A DNA stretch of 39,153 nucleotides from contig CAMDCY010000008.1 in the NCBI GenBank assembly GCA_945890705.1, positions 1-39,153 on the forward strand, written 5' to 3'. The notes beneath the pieces are model-generated. The model saw only the letters and a program-made list of their open reading frames with translations, searched no databases and was not told where the DNA came from. How positions within the stretch are numbered: the stretch's first letter is position 1; each line of letters opens with the position of its first letter. Shown one piece after another: positions 7,282 to 18,762 of the stretch. Source of the stretch: Hydrogenophaga intermedia. GTDB taxonomy: Bacteria; Pseudomonadota; Gammaproteobacteria; Burkholderiales; Burkholderiaceae_C. Position numbers and translations under genes: made by a program.

Positions 7282-7623
7282 TCAGGCAGCGTCGGCGCTG
7301 TCTTGAACCAGGTCTTTGAGCTTGGGGCTGGCGTGAAACGTCACCACGCGGCGGGCCTCAATGGCCACCGGCTCACCCGTTCTGGGGTTTCGACCAGGCC
7401 GAGGGGCTTTGGTGCGGATTTGGAAGTTGCCAAAACCCGAGATTTTCACGTCCGTGCCGCTGACCAGGCTGTCGGTCACCAAATCAAAGAACGCGTCGAT
7501 CATGTCCTTGGACTCGCGCTTGTTGAGTCCGATTTGCTCGAACAGCAGATCGGCCAACTGGGCTTTGGTCAGGGCCGGGGTCTCCAGCGTCTCAACCGCC
7601 AACTCCATCAAGGGGGTGCTCAT
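7282..7623 (-). CDS. ihfA: Integration host factor alpha subunit
   Basis: A 113-residue DNA-bending protein of the HU/IHF family. The segment LTKAQLADLLFEQIGLNKRESKDMIDAFFDLV is the dimerisation helix pair. GFGNFQIRTKAPRPGRNPRTGEPVAIEARRVVTFHASPKLK contains the beta arm with the intercalating proline (GRNPRTGE) typical of IhfA. It pairs with IhfB, encoded elsewhere. It lies 15 bp downstream of pheT, the conserved position for ihfA. A 16-bp palindrome (7266-7281) directly follows the stop. Confidence 0.95.
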   Translation of the reverse strand: MSTPLMELAVETLETPALTKAQLADLLFEQIGLNKRESKDMIDAFFDLVTDSLVSGTDVKISGFGNFQIRTKAPRPGRNPRTGEPVAIEARRVVTFHASPKLKDLVQDSADAA

Positions 7624-7638
7624 GTCAATCGCTCCCGT

Positions 7639-10044
7639 TCAAGCGCGCAAACGTGCGCCCACGCGCTCGGTCAAAGACTGCAACACCGCCGCCATGGTCG
7701 ACTCGATAGCCTCATCGGTCAAGGTGGCATCGTCTCGGTTCAAAACCAAGCGCACGGCCAGGCTTTTTTCGTTCTGACCGTCCGCGACTTTGGGTCGGTA
7801 GACGTCGAACAAAGTCGCGCTTTTGAGCCAAGCGCTGTCGATGGCGCGGATGGCTTGCCTGACGGCGTCGTGTGTCACCGATTCTTGCACCACGATGGCC
7901 AAATCGCGCTCGACCGCTTGGTGGCGGCTCACGGGCTTGAACTCGGGCACAGGACGCTGCAGCACCACGGCCCAATCGAGTTCGAACAACACCGGGGCTT
8001 GGGCCAAGTCGTATTGCTGGCGCCAGCGTGGGTGCATCTCACCCAAGTGACCGATGCATTGGCCGTCAAGCCACACAGCGGCACAACGGCCGGGGTGCAT
8101 GGCGGGGTGTTCGGCCGCACGGAACTCTGCCACGCGCGGAGCCAACAAGGCCTGCACATCGCCTTTGACGTCGAAGAAGTCCACGGCGCGCTCGCTCACG
8201 CCCCATTGCAGCGCATCGACCGAACCTTGGCAGATGCCGGCCACGCGCATGGGCTGGTGAAAGCCCGCCACGGTGGTGTCCGAAGACGCCACCGAAGGGT
8301 CTTTGAAAAACACACGGCCCACTTCGAACAAGCGCACCCGTGGGGCTTTGCGGTCCAAGTTGAACTTCAAGGCCGCCACCAAGGAGCCCAGCAAGGATGA
8401 GCGCATGACGCTCATGTGACTGGCAATCGGGTTGAGCAAACGAATCGGGTCGGTGTTGCCCGCGAGCTCACGCTCCCAGCGCTCTTCCACAAAGCTGAAG
8501 TTGATGGTTTCTTGGTAACCCAGGTGCGCCAAGTGGTGGCGCACAGCGTAAGGCGCACGTTGTGCCTCGGCACGCAAACGCGCCGTGATCGGGGCCTTGG
8601 GTGGGGTGTCGGGCAGGTGGTCGTAACCGACGACACGCACCACCTCTTCGATCAGGTCTTCTTCGATCTGAAGGTCAAAACGGTACGCGGGTGGCGTGAC
8701 GGTGAGCACATCGCCCTGCAACGCCACCGGCAAGCCCAAGCGGGTCAAAGCGCCTTCACACTGCGAGACCGTCAAAGGCATGCCAATGACTTGCTGGGCG
8801 CGCGACACGCGCAGTGTCACCGGTGCGGGCACTGGAACGTTGGGCGATTGGTCGTCGATGGGGCCGGCTTGGCCGCCGCAGATCGACAGCACCAATTCGG
8901 TGATGCGCTCCAGGTGCTCCACCGTGGTGGAGGGGTCCACGCCACGCTCAAAACGGTGGCCGGCGTCGGTCGAAAAATTGAAACGGCGCGAACGGCCGGC
9001 GATGGATTTCGGCCACCAAAAAGCAGCCTCGATGAAAACGTTGGTGGTGGCGTCGCTCACGGCCGTGGCTTGGCCACCCATGATGCCGGCCAAGGACTCG
9101 ACCGACTGCGCATCGGCGATCACACCGACCTGAGCGTCGAGCGACACGGTTTGGCCGTTGAGCAATTCGAGCGATTCGCCGCTGCGGGCCCATCGCACTT
9201 CCAAGGCGCCGTGGATCTTGTCCAAATCGAAGATGTGGGTGGGGCGACCCAACTCGAACATCACGTAGTTGGAGATGTCCACCAAGGGCGAGACGCTGCG
9301 CTGGCCGCAACGGGCCAAGCGCGCCACCATCCAAGCGGGGGTTTGGACCTGGGTGTTGACGCCGCGCACGACGCGGCCGCTGAATCGTCCACACAAATCG
9401 GTGTCCACGATGCGCACGGGCAAACGGTCTTGATGGCCCGCCGACACCGGCTGGATCGCGGGGGCCTTCAGCGGAGCACCCGTGAGGGCCGACACTTCAC
9501 GCGCCACCCCATACACGCTCAAGCAGTGCGCCAAGTTGGGCGTGAGCTTGAGGGTGAAGAGCATGTCGTCGAGCGCCAGGTGTTCGCGGATGTTTTGGCC
9601 CACGGTGGCCGCATCGCCGAGCTCCAACAAGCCATTGGACTCTTCGCTGACACCCAGCTCTTTGGCCGAGCACAACATGCCTTGGCTTTCCACGCCGCGC
9701 AGCTTGCCCAGCTTGATTTTGAAGGGTTGGCCATCGGCGCCAGGCGGCAAAACCGCGCCCACCGTGGCACAAGGCACACGGATGCCAGGGCGCGCGTTGG
9801 GCGCACCACAAACAATTTGCAAAGGCTGCGCTTGGCCCACATCGACTTGGCACACCCGCAAGCGATCGGCATCGGGGTGTTGCTCGGCGCTCAGCACCAA
9901 GCCCACCACCACACCGGTGAACGGCGGCGCCACAGGCTCGAGTTCTTCGACCTCCAAACCGGCCATGGTCAGGGTGTCGGCCAGTTGCTGGCTGCTCAGG
10001 TCGGGGTTGCAGAATTCGCGCAACCAAGATTCGGGGAATTGCAT
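7639..10044 (-). CDS. pheT: Phenylalanyl-tRNA synthetase beta subunit
   Basis: The 801-residue beta chain of the alpha2beta2 enzyme that charges tRNA-Phe; the E. coli protein has 795. The start MQFPESWLREF is typical. The N-terminal OB-fold tRNA-binding domain covers about residues 40-150 (VVGLVLSAEQHPDADRLRVCQVDVG). The B3/B4 editing region follows, then B5 (about 400-480), the synthetase-like core, and a C-terminal FDX-ACB anticodon-binding domain (KPVSRHQAVERDLAIVV). It lies 9 bp after pheS in the same operon. No truncation or frameshift is seen. Confidence 0.97.
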   Translation of the reverse strand: MQFPESWLREFCNPDLSSQQLADTLTMAGLEVEELEPVAPPFTGVVVGLVLSAEQHPDADRLRVCQVDVGQAQPLQIVCGAPNARPGIRVPCATVGAVLPPGADGQPFKIKLGKLRGVESQGMLCSAKELGVSEESNGLLELGDAATVGQNIREHLALDDMLFTLKLTPNLAHCLSVYGVAREVSALTGAPLKAPAIQPVSAGHQDRLPVRIVDTDLCGRFSGRVVRGVNTQVQTPAWMVARLARCGQRSVSPLVDISNYVMFELGRPTHIFDLDKIHGALEVRWARSGESLELLNGQTVSLDAQVGVIADAQSVESLAGIMGGQATAVSDATTNVFIEAAFWWPKSIAGRSRRFNFSTDAGHRFERGVDPSTTVEHLERITELVLSICGGQAGPIDDQSPNVPVPAPVTLRVSRAQQVIGMPLTVSQCEGALTRLGLPVALQGDVLTVTPPAYRFDLQIEEDLIEEVVRVVGYDHLPDTPPKAPITARLRAEAQRAPYAVRHHLAHLGYQETINFSFVEERWERELAGNTDPIRLLNPIASHMSVMRSSLLGSLVAALKFNLDRKAPRVRLFEVGRVFFKDPSVASSDTTVAGFHQPMRVAGICQGSVDALQWGVSERAVDFFDVKGDVQALLAPRVAEFRAAEHPAMHPGRCAAVWLDGQCIGHLGEMHPRWRQQYDLAQAPVLFELDWAVVLQRPVPEFKPVSRHQAVERDLAIVVQESVTHDAVRQAIRAIDSAWLKSATLFDVYRPKVADGQNEKSLAVRLVLNRDDATLTDEAIESTMAAVLQSLTERVGARLRA

Positions 10045-10053
10045 GCTCAGGCC

Positions 10054-11106
10054 TCAGCGAAATTGCGACAAGAAACGGACATCGCCGTCGAAGAACAGGC
10101 GCAGGTCGTTCACGCCATAGCGCAGCATGGTCAGGCGGTCCGGCCCCATGCCGAAGGCAAAACCGATGAAGCGCTCGGGGTCCAGGCCCATGTTGCGCAC
10201 CACATTGGGGTGCACCTGGCCCGAACCGGCGACTTCCAACCAACGCCCAGCCAAGGGGCCGCTTTGGAACTGGATGTCGATCTCGGCGCTGGGCTCGGTA
10301 AAAGGGAAAAAGCTCGGGCGAAAGCGCAGAACCAGGTCGTCGCTTTCGAAGAAGGTGCGGCAAAAATCGGTGAAGACGTGCTTCAAATCTTTGAAGCTCA
10401 CGTTCTCGCCGATCCACAGGCCTTCGCACTGGTGGAACATCGGCGAGTGGGTGGCGTCGCTGTCCACACGGTAGGTGCGGCCCGGCGCGATGACGCGGAT
10501 CTCGGGCATGCCCTGCCCCGCGTCCAACGTGGCGCGGTGGCGCTTGACGTGCTGCACCGCGTGGCGGATTTGCATGGGGCTGGTGTGGGTGCGCAGCAAA
10601 TTGGGCGCCTCGGGGCTGCCGCCCTCCACGTAAAACGTGTCGTGCATCGAACGCGCGGGGTGATCGGCGGGCGTGTTCAATGCGGTGAAGTTGAACCAGT
10701 CGGATTCGATTTCGGGGCCATCGGCCACGTCAAAACCCATGGAGCCAAAAATGGCTTCGATGCGCTCGAGCGTGAGGCTCACGGGGTGCAAACCGCCCGC
10801 GGGGCGTTCGCGCCCGGGCAAGGTCACGTCCAAGGCTTCGGACTTGAGCTGGGCCTGCAACTCGGCTTCGGCCAAGGCGGCGCGGCGCTCTTGCAAAGCG
10901 GCTTCAATCGCTTGTTTGGCCACGTTGATGGCCGCGCCTTGGGATTTTTTTTCGTCGACGGACAGCGTGGCCAAGCCCTTCATGAGCTCGGTGATGCGCC
11001 CCGATTTGCCCAAAAACTGGGCTTTGGCGTTTTCCAATTCGGTCGGCGTCTGGGCTTGTTCAAAAGCCAATCGCGCCAAGCTGACCATGTCGTCGAGTGC
11101 GTTCAT
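10054..11106 (-). CDS. pheS: Phenylalanyl-tRNA synthetase alpha subunit
   Basis: A 350-residue class II synthetase catalytic subunit. The N-terminal coiled coil (LEFAQ-type helices, about residues 1-90) is followed by the catalytic core with motif 2 around HTSPMQIR and [18 protein letters not shown], and motif 3 in the glycine-rich [17 protein letters not shown] near the C-terminus. I chose ATG at 11106 ([18 protein letters not shown]) for homology. The frame stays open for about 21 more codons upstream, including two consecutive Phe codons, but these are probably leader sequence. It is followed by pheT in one operon. Confidence 0.96.
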   Translation of the reverse strand: MNALDDMVSLARLAFEQAQTPTELENAKAQFLGKSGRITELMKGLATLSVDEKKSQGAAINVAKQAIEAALQERRAALAEAELQAQLKSEALDVTLPGRERPAGGLHPVSLTLERIEAIFGSMGFDVADGPEIESDWFNFTALNTPADHPARSMHDTFYVEGGSPEAPNLLRTHTSPMQIRHAVQHVKRHRATLDAGQGMPEIRVIAPGRTYRVDSDATHSPMFHQCEGLWIGENVSFKDLKHVFTDFCRTFFESDDLVLRFRPSFFPFTEPSAEIDIQFQSGPLAGRWLEVAGSGQVHPNVVRNMGLDPERFIGFAFGMGPDRLTMLRYGVNDLRLFFDGDVRFLSQFR

Positions 11107-11130
11107 ATCGATTCGGTGCAATACGTGCTG

Positions 11131-11221
11131 AAAAAAAGGGGCCAAGACCTGACGGGCAATACCCACCAAGAATCAACCCCTTTGAGCAACCGGACACACC
11201 GAGCAGAACGGATCTGCTCGG
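11131..11221 (-). promoter_or_regulatory. Hairpins in the rplT-pheS leader, attenuator-like
   Basis: On the minus strand, 15 nt past the rplT stop, CCGAGCAGA and TCTGCTCGG (11199-11221) form a perfect 9-bp stem with a 5-nt loop. Further on, AAAGGGG (11183-11177) can pair with CCCCTTT at the start of a run of seven T (11141-11131), giving a terminator-like element 25 nt before the pheS ATG. Phenylalanine attenuation of pheST is known in enterobacteria; here no separate leader peptide is evident, so regulation is only a suggestion. Confidence 0.35.
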
Positions 11222-11235
11222 CCGCCCATCGCGAA

Positions 11236-11595
11236 TCAAGCGGCCAGCTTGGCTTTGACTTGTTCAACGATGCTGCTGAACGCAGCTTGGTCGTGGACGG
11301 CCAAATCGGCCAGCATCTTGCGATCGATTTCGATCGCTGCTTTCTTCAGACCGTTGGCAAACTGGCTGTAGGTCAAGCCGCAGGCGCGAGCCGCAGCGTT
11401 GATACGCGCAATCCACAAGCGACGGAACACGCGTTTGCGGTTACGGCGGTCACGGTAAGCGTATTGACCTGCCTTCATCACCGCCTGTTTGGCGATGCGG
11501 AAGACGTTACCGCGACGACCGCGGAAACCTTTGGCCAGAGCCAGTACTTTTTTGTGTCGGGCGCGAGCCGTGACACCACGTTTGACGCGAGGCAT
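11236..11595 (-). CDS. rplT: 50S ribosomal protein L20
   Basis: A 119-residue protein with the classic L20 start [18 protein letters not shown] and the conserved [34 protein letters not shown] stretch, very basic in its N-terminal half. L20 binds 23S rRNA early in 50S assembly and in several bacteria represses its own operon. It follows rpmI by 24 bp, with a clear Shine-Dalgarno (AAGGAG-like) before the ATG. Length is standard. Confidence 0.98.
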   Translation of the reverse strand: MPRVKRGVTARARHKKVLALAKGFRGRRGNVFRIAKQAVMKAGQYAYRDRRNRKRVFRRLWIARINAAARACGLTYSQFANGLKKAAIEIDRKMLADLAVHDQAAFSSIVEQVKAKLAA

Positions 11596-11619
11596 GAGTT
11601 ACTCCTTGTTCGTCGTTGA

Positions 11620-11823
11620 TCAAATACCCATGCCGGGCAGCATCTGTGCCATGTGACCCATATTGGTCTCATGAACAGTCACTGCGCCGCGCAAGTGGCG
11701 CTTGTTCTTGGTGGTCTTCTTGGTCAAGATGTGACGTTTGAAGGCTTGACCGCGTTTAACGGTGCCACCGGGACGAACGCGAAATCGCTTCTTCGCGCTG
11801 CTCTTGGTCTTCATTTTGGGCAT
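11620..11823 (-). CDS. rpmI: 50S ribosomal protein L35
   Basis: A 67-residue basic protein with the L35 signature [16 protein letters not shown] and the [16 protein letters not shown] stretch. The frame extends six codons further upstream, but ATG at 11823 gives the canonical N-terminus and is preceded by AAGGAG. It lies between infC and rplT as in most bacteria, with a 170-bp leader that probably carries the operon's autoregulatory structure. Confidence 0.97.
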   Translation of the reverse strand: MPKMKTKSSAKKRFRVRPGGTVKRGQAFKRHILTKKTTKNKRHLRGAVTVHETNMGHMAQMLPGMGI

Positions 11824-11993
11824 TCTCATGCTCCTTTTCATTTGTGCTCGTGAGGCGCTGCGAACCTTCCGCAGACTTGTTGGCCCCGAGCCACTTTTGA
11901 TGAACCACTTTTCAGCGGTTCAGATTTGGCGCCAGACTTTCGCCCCGCACCTCAGGTCCGTCGGTGACCGTACCGACCAACCCACTACTCGCT
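11824..11993 (-). other. infC-rpmI spacer with stem-loop
   Basis: This 170-bp gap holds a stem-loop at 11901-11922 (TGAACCACT / AGCGGTTCA around TTTC, one mismatch). In E. coli and Bacillus, L20 represses rpmI-rplT translation through structures upstream of rpmI. The position fits such a leader, but I cannot align it to a known L20 binding site. Confidence 0.3.
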
Positions 11994-12602
11994 TCACTCC
12001 ACCGCGTCAGCGGTGGTGCCGGCGGCTTCTGCCGATTTGGCAGGCCCCGAACCGGGCTTTTTGCGGCCGGGCGCGATCATCATGATCATCTGACGCCCTT
12101 CCAGCTTGGGAAACTGTTCCACCACGATCGAGTCGGCCAGGTCATCGCGCAAGCGGTTGAGCAAAGCCAGACCCAAATCTTGGTGGGTGATCTCACGACC
12201 GCGAAACCGCAGCGTGATCTTGCATTTGTCGCCATCGTCCAAAAACCGGCGGATGTTGCGCAACTTGATGTTGTAGTCGCCATCGTCGGTGCCTGGACGG
12301 AACTTCACTTCCTTGATTTCAATGACCGTTTGTTTGGCCTTGGCCTCGGCCGCGCGCTTTTGTTCTTGGTATTTGAACTTGCCGTAGTCCATCAAACGGC
12401 ACACGGGCGGCACGGCGGTGGCGGCAATTTCCACCAAGTCCACGTCCAACTCGCCGGCCATGCGCAAGGCTTCTTGCAGGCTGACGATACCCAAGGACTC
12501 GTTTTCGGGGCCGTTGAGGCGAACCTCGGGGGCCATGATTTCACGGTTCAAACGGTGCGCGCGCTCATCGCGTTGGCGGCGATCACGAAAATTGGTAGCT
12601 AT
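11994..12602 (-). CDS. infC: Translation initiation factor IF-3 with ATA start codon
   Basis: IF-3 keeps 30S subunits free and proofreads start codons. The protein has the N-domain motif [19 protein letters not shown], the linker [17 protein letters not shown] and the C-domain motif [27 protein letters not shown]. No ATG, GTG or TTG exists between an in-frame TGA (12626-12624) and an internal TTG. The only well-placed start is ATA at 12602, seven bases after AAAGGA, giving 202 residues beginning (M)[21 protein letters not shown]. coli infC uses AUU and is autoregulated through it, so a rare start here fits the known mechanism. Starting at the TTG (12551) would remove a normal part of the N-domain. 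Confidence 0.95.
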   Translation of the reverse strand: MATNFRDRRQRDERAHRLNREIMAPEVRLNGPENESLGIVSLQEALRMAGELDVDLVEIAATAVPPVCRLMDYGKFKYQEQKRAAEAKAKQTVIEIKEVKFRPGTDDGDYNIKLRNIRRFLDDGDKCKITLRFRGREITHQDLGLALLNRLRDDLADSIVVEQFPKLEGRQMIMMIAPGRKKPGSGPAKSAEAAGTTADAVE

Positions 12603-12615
12603 GGTGAATTCCTTT
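12600..12615 (-). promoter_or_regulatory. infC ribosome-binding site and ATA start
   Basis: On the minus strand AAAGGA (12615-12610) is followed by seven bases and then ATA (12602-12600). The upstream in-frame stop TGA at 12626-12624 excludes a canonical start in the right place. IF-3 discriminates against non-canonical starts, so low IF-3 would relieve repression of its own message. Confidence 0.8.
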
Positions 12616-12628
12616 GTGTGGGCTCATC

Positions 12629-12682
12629 AAAAAAAACAAGGCGCCAACACGGCACCCCGAACGCATGCGTAGGAACGGGGTG
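12629..12682 (-). terminator. Hairpin plus T8 tract between thrS and infC
   Basis: On the minus strand CACCCCG and CGGGGTG (12682-12653) enclose a loop that itself contains the palindrome ACGCATGCGT. A GC-rich segment (GGCGCC) and eight T (12636-12629) follow. The T-tract lies about 16 nt past the stem, so this is an imperfect intrinsic terminator. It may reduce read-through from thrS into infC. Confidence 0.4.
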
Positions 12683-12701
12683 TGCTGGGATGAGCAGGGC
12701 A

Positions 12702-14609
<1,908 letters not shown>

Positions 14610-14804
14610 GGAATCTCGTAAAAAAAATAAGGTGATTTTCACACAAACGACAAACGCCCTGAGCTCGCTGAACCAAAGTCCTGTGGAGGCATCCAAGCCC
14701 AGCGTTACCCTCCACTTTGTCAGCTTGCCGTGGCACTGCTCGTTTAAGATGGAGAGCGCTGAAACGCAATTTCATAATCCAACATAACGATTAAGGGCGA
14801 GACC

Positions 14805-17036
14805 ATGGCTGTTGACAAATCCCAAATCATTTACACCCTGACCGACGAGGCGCCCTTGTTGGCGACCGCAGCATTTTTGCCCATCATCCGCACCTTCGCC
14901 AAACCCGCTGGCATCGACATTCAAACGAGCGACATCTCGGTGGCCGCTCGCATCTTGGGCGAGTTCTCCGATTTGCTGCCCGCCGACCAGCGCGTGCCGA
15001 ACAACTTGGCCGAATTGGGCAAGCTTACGCTCAACCCCAAAGCGAACATCATCAAGTTGCCCAACATCAGTGCTTCGGTGGGCCAGTTGACCGCCGCCAT
15101 CAAAGAGTTGCAAGGTAAGGGCTACGCCCTGCCCGACTTCCCAGACGCGCCCAAGAACGACGAAGAAAAAGCCATCAAGGCCCGGTATTCCAAGTGCATC
15201 GGCTCGGCCGTGAACCCCGTGCTGCGCGAAGGCAACTCGGACCGCCGTGCGCCGCGCGCCGTCAAAGAATTCGCTCGCAAAAACCCTCACAGCATGGCCG
15301 AGTGGAGCCAAGCTTCGCGCTCACACGTCTCGCACATGCACGCCGGCGACTTCTACCACGGCGAAAAGTCCATGACCTTGGACCGTCCTCGTGACGTGAA
15401 GATGGAGCTGATCACCAAGAGTGGCAAAACCATCGTCCTCAAGCCCAAAGTCTCTTTGCTCGACCGCGAAGTGATCGACAGCATGTTCATGAGCAAAAAA
15501 GCCTTGCTTGAGTTCTACGAAAAAGAGATCGAAGACGCGCACAAAACCGGCGTGATGTTCTCGCTGCACGTAAAGGCCACCATGATGAAGGTCTCGCACC
15601 CCATCGTGTTTGGTCACTGCGTCAAGATTTTTTACAAAGATGCGTTTGCCAAGCACGGTGCTTTGTTCAAGGAACTGGGCGTCAACGTGAACAACGGTAT
15701 GGCCGATCTGTACTCCAAGATCGCCACGCTGCCCCAGTCCAAGCAAGACGAAATCAAGCGTGACCTGCACGCCTGCCACGAAGGCCGCCCCGAGCTGGCC
15801 ATGGTGGATTCGGCCAAGGGCATCACCAACTTCCACTCGCCCAACGACGTTATCGTGGACGCCTCCATGCCCGCCATGATCCGCAACGGCGGCAAGATGT
15901 GGGGCGCCGACGGCCGCTTGAAAGACGTCAAGGCCGTGATGCCCGAGTCGACCTTCGCACGCATCTACATGGAGATGATCAACTTCTGTAAGTGGCACGG
16001 TGCGTTCGACCCCAAGACCATGGGTACGGTGCCCAACGTCGGTCTCATGGCCCAACAAGCCGAAGAGTACGGCTCGCACGACAAGACCTTTGAAATTCAA
16101 GAAGACGGCGTGGCCAACATCACCGACATCAACACCGGTGAGGTGCTGCTGAGCCAAGACGTGGAAGAAGGCGACATCTGGCGCATGTGCCAGGTCAAGG
16201 ACGCCGCTATCCGCGACTGGGTCAAACTGGCCGTCACCCGCGCTCGCAACTCCGGCATGCCCGTGGTGTTCTGGCTTGACCAGTACCGCCCTCACGAAGC
16301 CCAGCTGATCACCAAGGTCAAGATGTACCTGCACGAGCACAACACGGCCGGTCTGGAAATCCACATCATGAGCCAGGTGCGCGCCATGCGTTACACCCTG
16401 GAGCGCGTAGTCCGTGGCTTTGACACCATCAGCGCGACCGGCAACATCCTGCGCGACTACCTCACCGACCTCTTCCCCATCATGGAACTGGGCACCTCGG
16501 CCAAGATGCTGTCCATCGTACCTTTGATGGCGGGCGGCGGCATGTACGAAACCGGTGCGGGTGGCTCGGCCCCCAAGCATGTGCAGCAATTGGTGGAAGA
16601 AAACCACCTGCGCTGGGACTCTCTGGGTGAATTCCTGGCCTTGGCCGTGTCGCTGGAAGACCTGGGTCTGAAGTCGGGCAACAAAAAAGCCGGCATCTTG
16701 GCCAAAACCTTGGATGCGGCCACCGGCAAGCTCTTGGATAACAACAAGAACCCCTCGCCCAAAACCGGTCAGCTCGACAACCGCGGCAGCCAGTTCTACT
16801 TGGCCATGTACTGGGCCCAAGCATTGGCCGCTCAAACCGAAGACGCCGAATTGGCCAAACAATTCGAACCCTTGGCCAAGACCCTCACCGCCCAAGAAAA
16901 AGCCATCGTGGCCGAATTCAACGCGGTGCAAGGCAAGCCAGTGGACATCGGTGGTTACTACTACCCATCCCCCGAGAAGCTGCAAGCCATCATGTGCCCC
17001 AGCAAAACCTTCAACGAAGCCCTCAAGTCCATCTGA
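14805..17036 (+). CDS. icd: Monomeric NADP-dependent isocitrate dehydrogenase
   Basis: A 743-residue enzyme of the monomeric IDH family, about 80 kDa and unrelated in length to the 416-residue dimeric Icd. It oxidises isocitrate to 2-oxoglutarate with NADP+. The N-terminus ([23 protein letters not shown]), the substrate region [20 protein letters not shown], and [15 protein letters not shown] are typical. The ATG at 14805 follows GGGCGAG. It is divergent from thrS and convergent with aceA, sharing a terminator. The enzyme sits at the TCA/glyoxylate branch point and competes with isocitrate lyase for substrate. Confidence 0.97.
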   Translation: MAVDKSQIIYTLTDEAPLLATAAFLPIIRTFAKPAGIDIQTSDISVAARILGEFSDLLPADQRVPNNLAELGKLTLNPKANIIKLPNISASVGQLTAAIKELQGKGYALPDFPDAPKNDEEKAIKARYSKCIGSAVNPVLREGNSDRRAPRAVKEFARKNPHSMAEWSQASRSHVSHMHAGDFYHGEKSMTLDRPRDVKMELITKSGKTIVLKPKVSLLDREVIDSMFMSKKALLEFYEKEIEDAHKTGVMFSLHVKATMMKVSHPIVFGHCVKIFYKDAFAKHGALFKELGVNVNNGMADLYSKIATLPQSKQDEIKRDLHACHEGRPELAMVDSAKGITNFHSPNDVIVDASMPAMIRNGGKMWGADGRLKDVKAVMPESTFARIYMEMINFCKWHGAFDPKTMGTVPNVGLMAQQAEEYGSHDKTFEIQEDGVANITDINTGEVLLSQDVEEGDIWRMCQVKDAAIRDWVKLAVTRARNSGMPVVFWLDQYRPHEAQLITKVKMYLHEHNTAGLEIHIMSQVRAMRYTLERVVRGFDTISATGNILRDYLTDLFPIMELGTSAKMLSIVPLMAGGGMYETGAGGSAPKHVQQLVEENHLRWDSLGEFLALAVSLEDLGLKSGNKKAGILAKTLDAATGKLLDNNKNPSPKTGQLDNRGSQFYLAMYWAQALAAQTEDAELAKQFEPLAKTLTAQEKAIVAEFNAVQGKPVDIGGYYYPSPEKLQAIMCPSKTFNEALKSI

Positions 17037-17074
17037 GGCTCTTGTCTACTCACCTCAGGGTGAGCCCCCAACGC

Positions 17075-17102
17075 AAAAAAGCCACCGAGAGGTGGCTTTT
17101 TT
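17075..17102. terminator. Bidirectional intrinsic terminator between icd and aceA
   Basis: AAAAAAGCCACC (17075-17086), loop GAGA, GGTGGCTTTTTT (17091-17102): a 12-bp perfect stem with an A-run on one side and a T-run on the other. It can terminate the plus-strand icd and the minus-strand aceA transcripts. Confidence 0.93.
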
Positions 17103-17144
17103 GTGGTCACTTGACGCCTGCCCTAAGGCAGGCCCCTGCGCCGA

Positions 17145-18476
17145 TCAGTGGAACTGCTCTTCTTCGGTCGAGCCGGTCAAGGCTTTCACGGAGGACGAGC
17201 CGCCCTGGATAACGGTGGTCACGTCGTCGAAGTAACCGGCGCCCACTTCTTGCTGGTGCGACACGAAGGTGTAACCCTTGTCGCGTGCAGCGAACTCAGG
17301 CTCTTGCACCATGTTGACGTAGTGCTTCATGCCTTCGCCGTTGGCGTAGGCATTGGCGAACTGGAAGGTGTTGTACCAGTTGATGTGGATACCAGCCAAG
17401 GTGATGAACTGGTACTTGTAACCCAAGGCGGACAGGTCTTCTTGGAAAGAAGCGATCTGGCTGTCGTTGAGGTTTTTCTTCCAGTTGAACGATGGCGAGC
17501 AGTTGTACGACAGCAGCTTGCCGGGGCAAGCGGCGTGCACCGCTTGGGCGAATTCGCGAGCAAAGCCGATGTCTGGCACACCGGTTTCGCACCACACCAA
17601 GTCGGCATAAGGCGCGTAGGCCACGCCGCGGCTGATGGCTTGCTCCAAACCGTTCTTGACACGATAGAAACCTTCTTGGGTGCGCTCACCGGTCAAGAAA
17701 GGCTTGTCGTTGGCGTCGTGGTCGGAGGTGATCAAGTTGGCCGCTTCAGCATCGGTACGCGCCAACACGATGGTGGAGGTGCCCATGACGTCGGCCGCGA
17801 AACGGGCCGAAATCAGCTTCTCGCATGCCTCTTGGGTAGGCACCAAGACTTTGCCACCCATGTGACCGCACTTTTTCACGGCAGCCAATTGGTCTTCGAA
17901 ATGCACTCCAGCTGCGCCGGAGGCAATCATGTTCTTCATCAATTCGAAGGCGTTTAACACGCCGCCGAAACCGGCTTCAGCGTCGGCCACGATGGGCAAG
18001 AAGTAGTCGATAAACTCTTTGTCGCCGGGGTTGATGCCACGACCCCACTGGATTTCGTCGGCGCGCTTGAAGGTGTTGTTGATGCGGCGAACCATGGTGG
18101 GCACCGAGTCGTACGCGTACAGCGACTGGTCGGGGTACATGGTCTCAGACGTGTTGCCGTCAGCGGCGACTTGCCAGCCCGACAGGTACACGGCTTCCAA
18201 ACCGGCTTTGGCTTGCTGCATGGCTTGACCTGCAGAGATCGCGCCAAAGGCGTTGACGTAGCCTTTCTTGGCGCCGCCGTTGACCTTTTCCCAGAGCTTC
18301 TCTGCACCGCGCTTGGCCAAGGTGTGCTCGATGGGCATGCTGCCGCGCAAACGCACGACGTCAGCGGCCGTGTAACCGCGCTTGACACCCTTCCAACGGG
18401 GGTTGGTCGCCCAGTCTTTTTCCAGGGCTTCGATTTGTTGTTGACGGCTGAGTTGCTCGTTCAGGGATTGGGGCAT
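17145..18476 (-). CDS. aceA: Isocitrate lyase
   Basis: A 443-residue isocitrate lyase that splits isocitrate to glyoxylate and succinate, the first step of the glyoxylate shunt, needed for growth on acetate or fatty acids. The catalytic loop is [14 protein letters not shown] (nucleophile cysteine in KKCGH). The metal/substrate segments [14 protein letters not shown] and [10 protein letters not shown] are present. ATG at 18476 is preceded by GGAG; upstream codons in frame are not conserved. Length agrees with E. coli AceA (434). The promoter carries two palindromic operators. No aceB or glcB is seen in the window. Confidence 0.97.
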   Translation of the reverse strand: MPQSLNEQLSRQQQIEALEKDWATNPRWKGVKRGYTAADVVRLRGSMPIEHTLAKRGAEKLWEKVNGGAKKGYVNAFGAISAGQAMQQAKAGLEAVYLSGWQVAADGNTSETMYPDQSLYAYDSVPTMVRRINNTFKRADEIQWGRGINPGDKEFIDYFLPIVADAEAGFGGVLNAFELMKNMIASGAAGVHFEDQLAAVKKCGHMGGKVLVPTQEACEKLISARFAADVMGTSTIVLARTDAEAANLITSDHDANDKPFLTGERTQEGFYRVKNGLEQAISRGVAYAPYADLVWCETGVPDIGFAREFAQAVHAACPGKLLSYNCSPSFNWKKNLNDSQIASFQEDLSALGYKYQFITLAGIHINWYNTFQFANAYANGEGMKHYVNMVQEPEFAARDKGYTFVSHQQEVGAGYFDDVTTVIQGGSSSVKALTGSTEEEQFH

Positions 18477-18543
18477 GGTGAACTCCAAGAGGGTTAAAAA
18501 AAGGTCGGTGTGGGCCAACAGGCTTTGCGTCACCGATGCCTCT

Positions 18544-18593
18544 ACTTTAAGTCTTATAGAAGACTTTGTGAAGCTCTTATGTCTTATATAAGA
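18544..18593 (-). promoter_or_regulatory. aceA promoter with two palindromic operators
   Basis: On the minus strand TTCACA (18572-18567), 17 nt, TAAAGT (18549-18544) forms a good sigma70 promoter about 61 nt before the aceA ATG. TCTTATAGAAGA (18552-18563) lies entirely in the spacer. The perfect palindrome TCTTATATAAGA (18582-18593) lies just upstream of the -35, 30 bp away, with an extra TCTTAT half-site at 18575-18580. This geometry suggests repression by a dimeric regulator bound on one face of the helix. The regulator is not in the window; a GntR-type factor of acetate or propionate metabolism is one guess. Confidence 0.6.
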
Positions 18594-18762
18594 TAAATAT
18601 TTTTCCTATATAAATCATATGTTTATCATTTATATTTCTCAATGCGAAAAACAGTTTTTTATATTGAAAAATATTGTCGCGGTGCACCATTTTTAATATC
18701 ACATGATGGAATACTGTCGGCCATCGTGAAATGGGGTTGGCCGAGTCGGGAATAATCGCTTG

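Noticed and set aside
7273-8400. 375-codon plus-strand frame opposite ihfA and pheT
   Set aside because: Antisense shadow with His/Gln/Gly-rich composition.
8416-11619. Plus-strand open frame of 1067 codons opposite pheT, pheS and rplT
   Set aside because: It is exactly antisense to three strongly supported genes, lacks recognisable domains, and its composition (His/Gln/Gly-rich) is the usual mirror of GC-rich coding DNA.
15321-16985. Minus-strand open frame of 554 codons inside icd
   Set aside because: Antisense to the well-conserved monomeric isocitrate dehydrogenase; no homology recognised.
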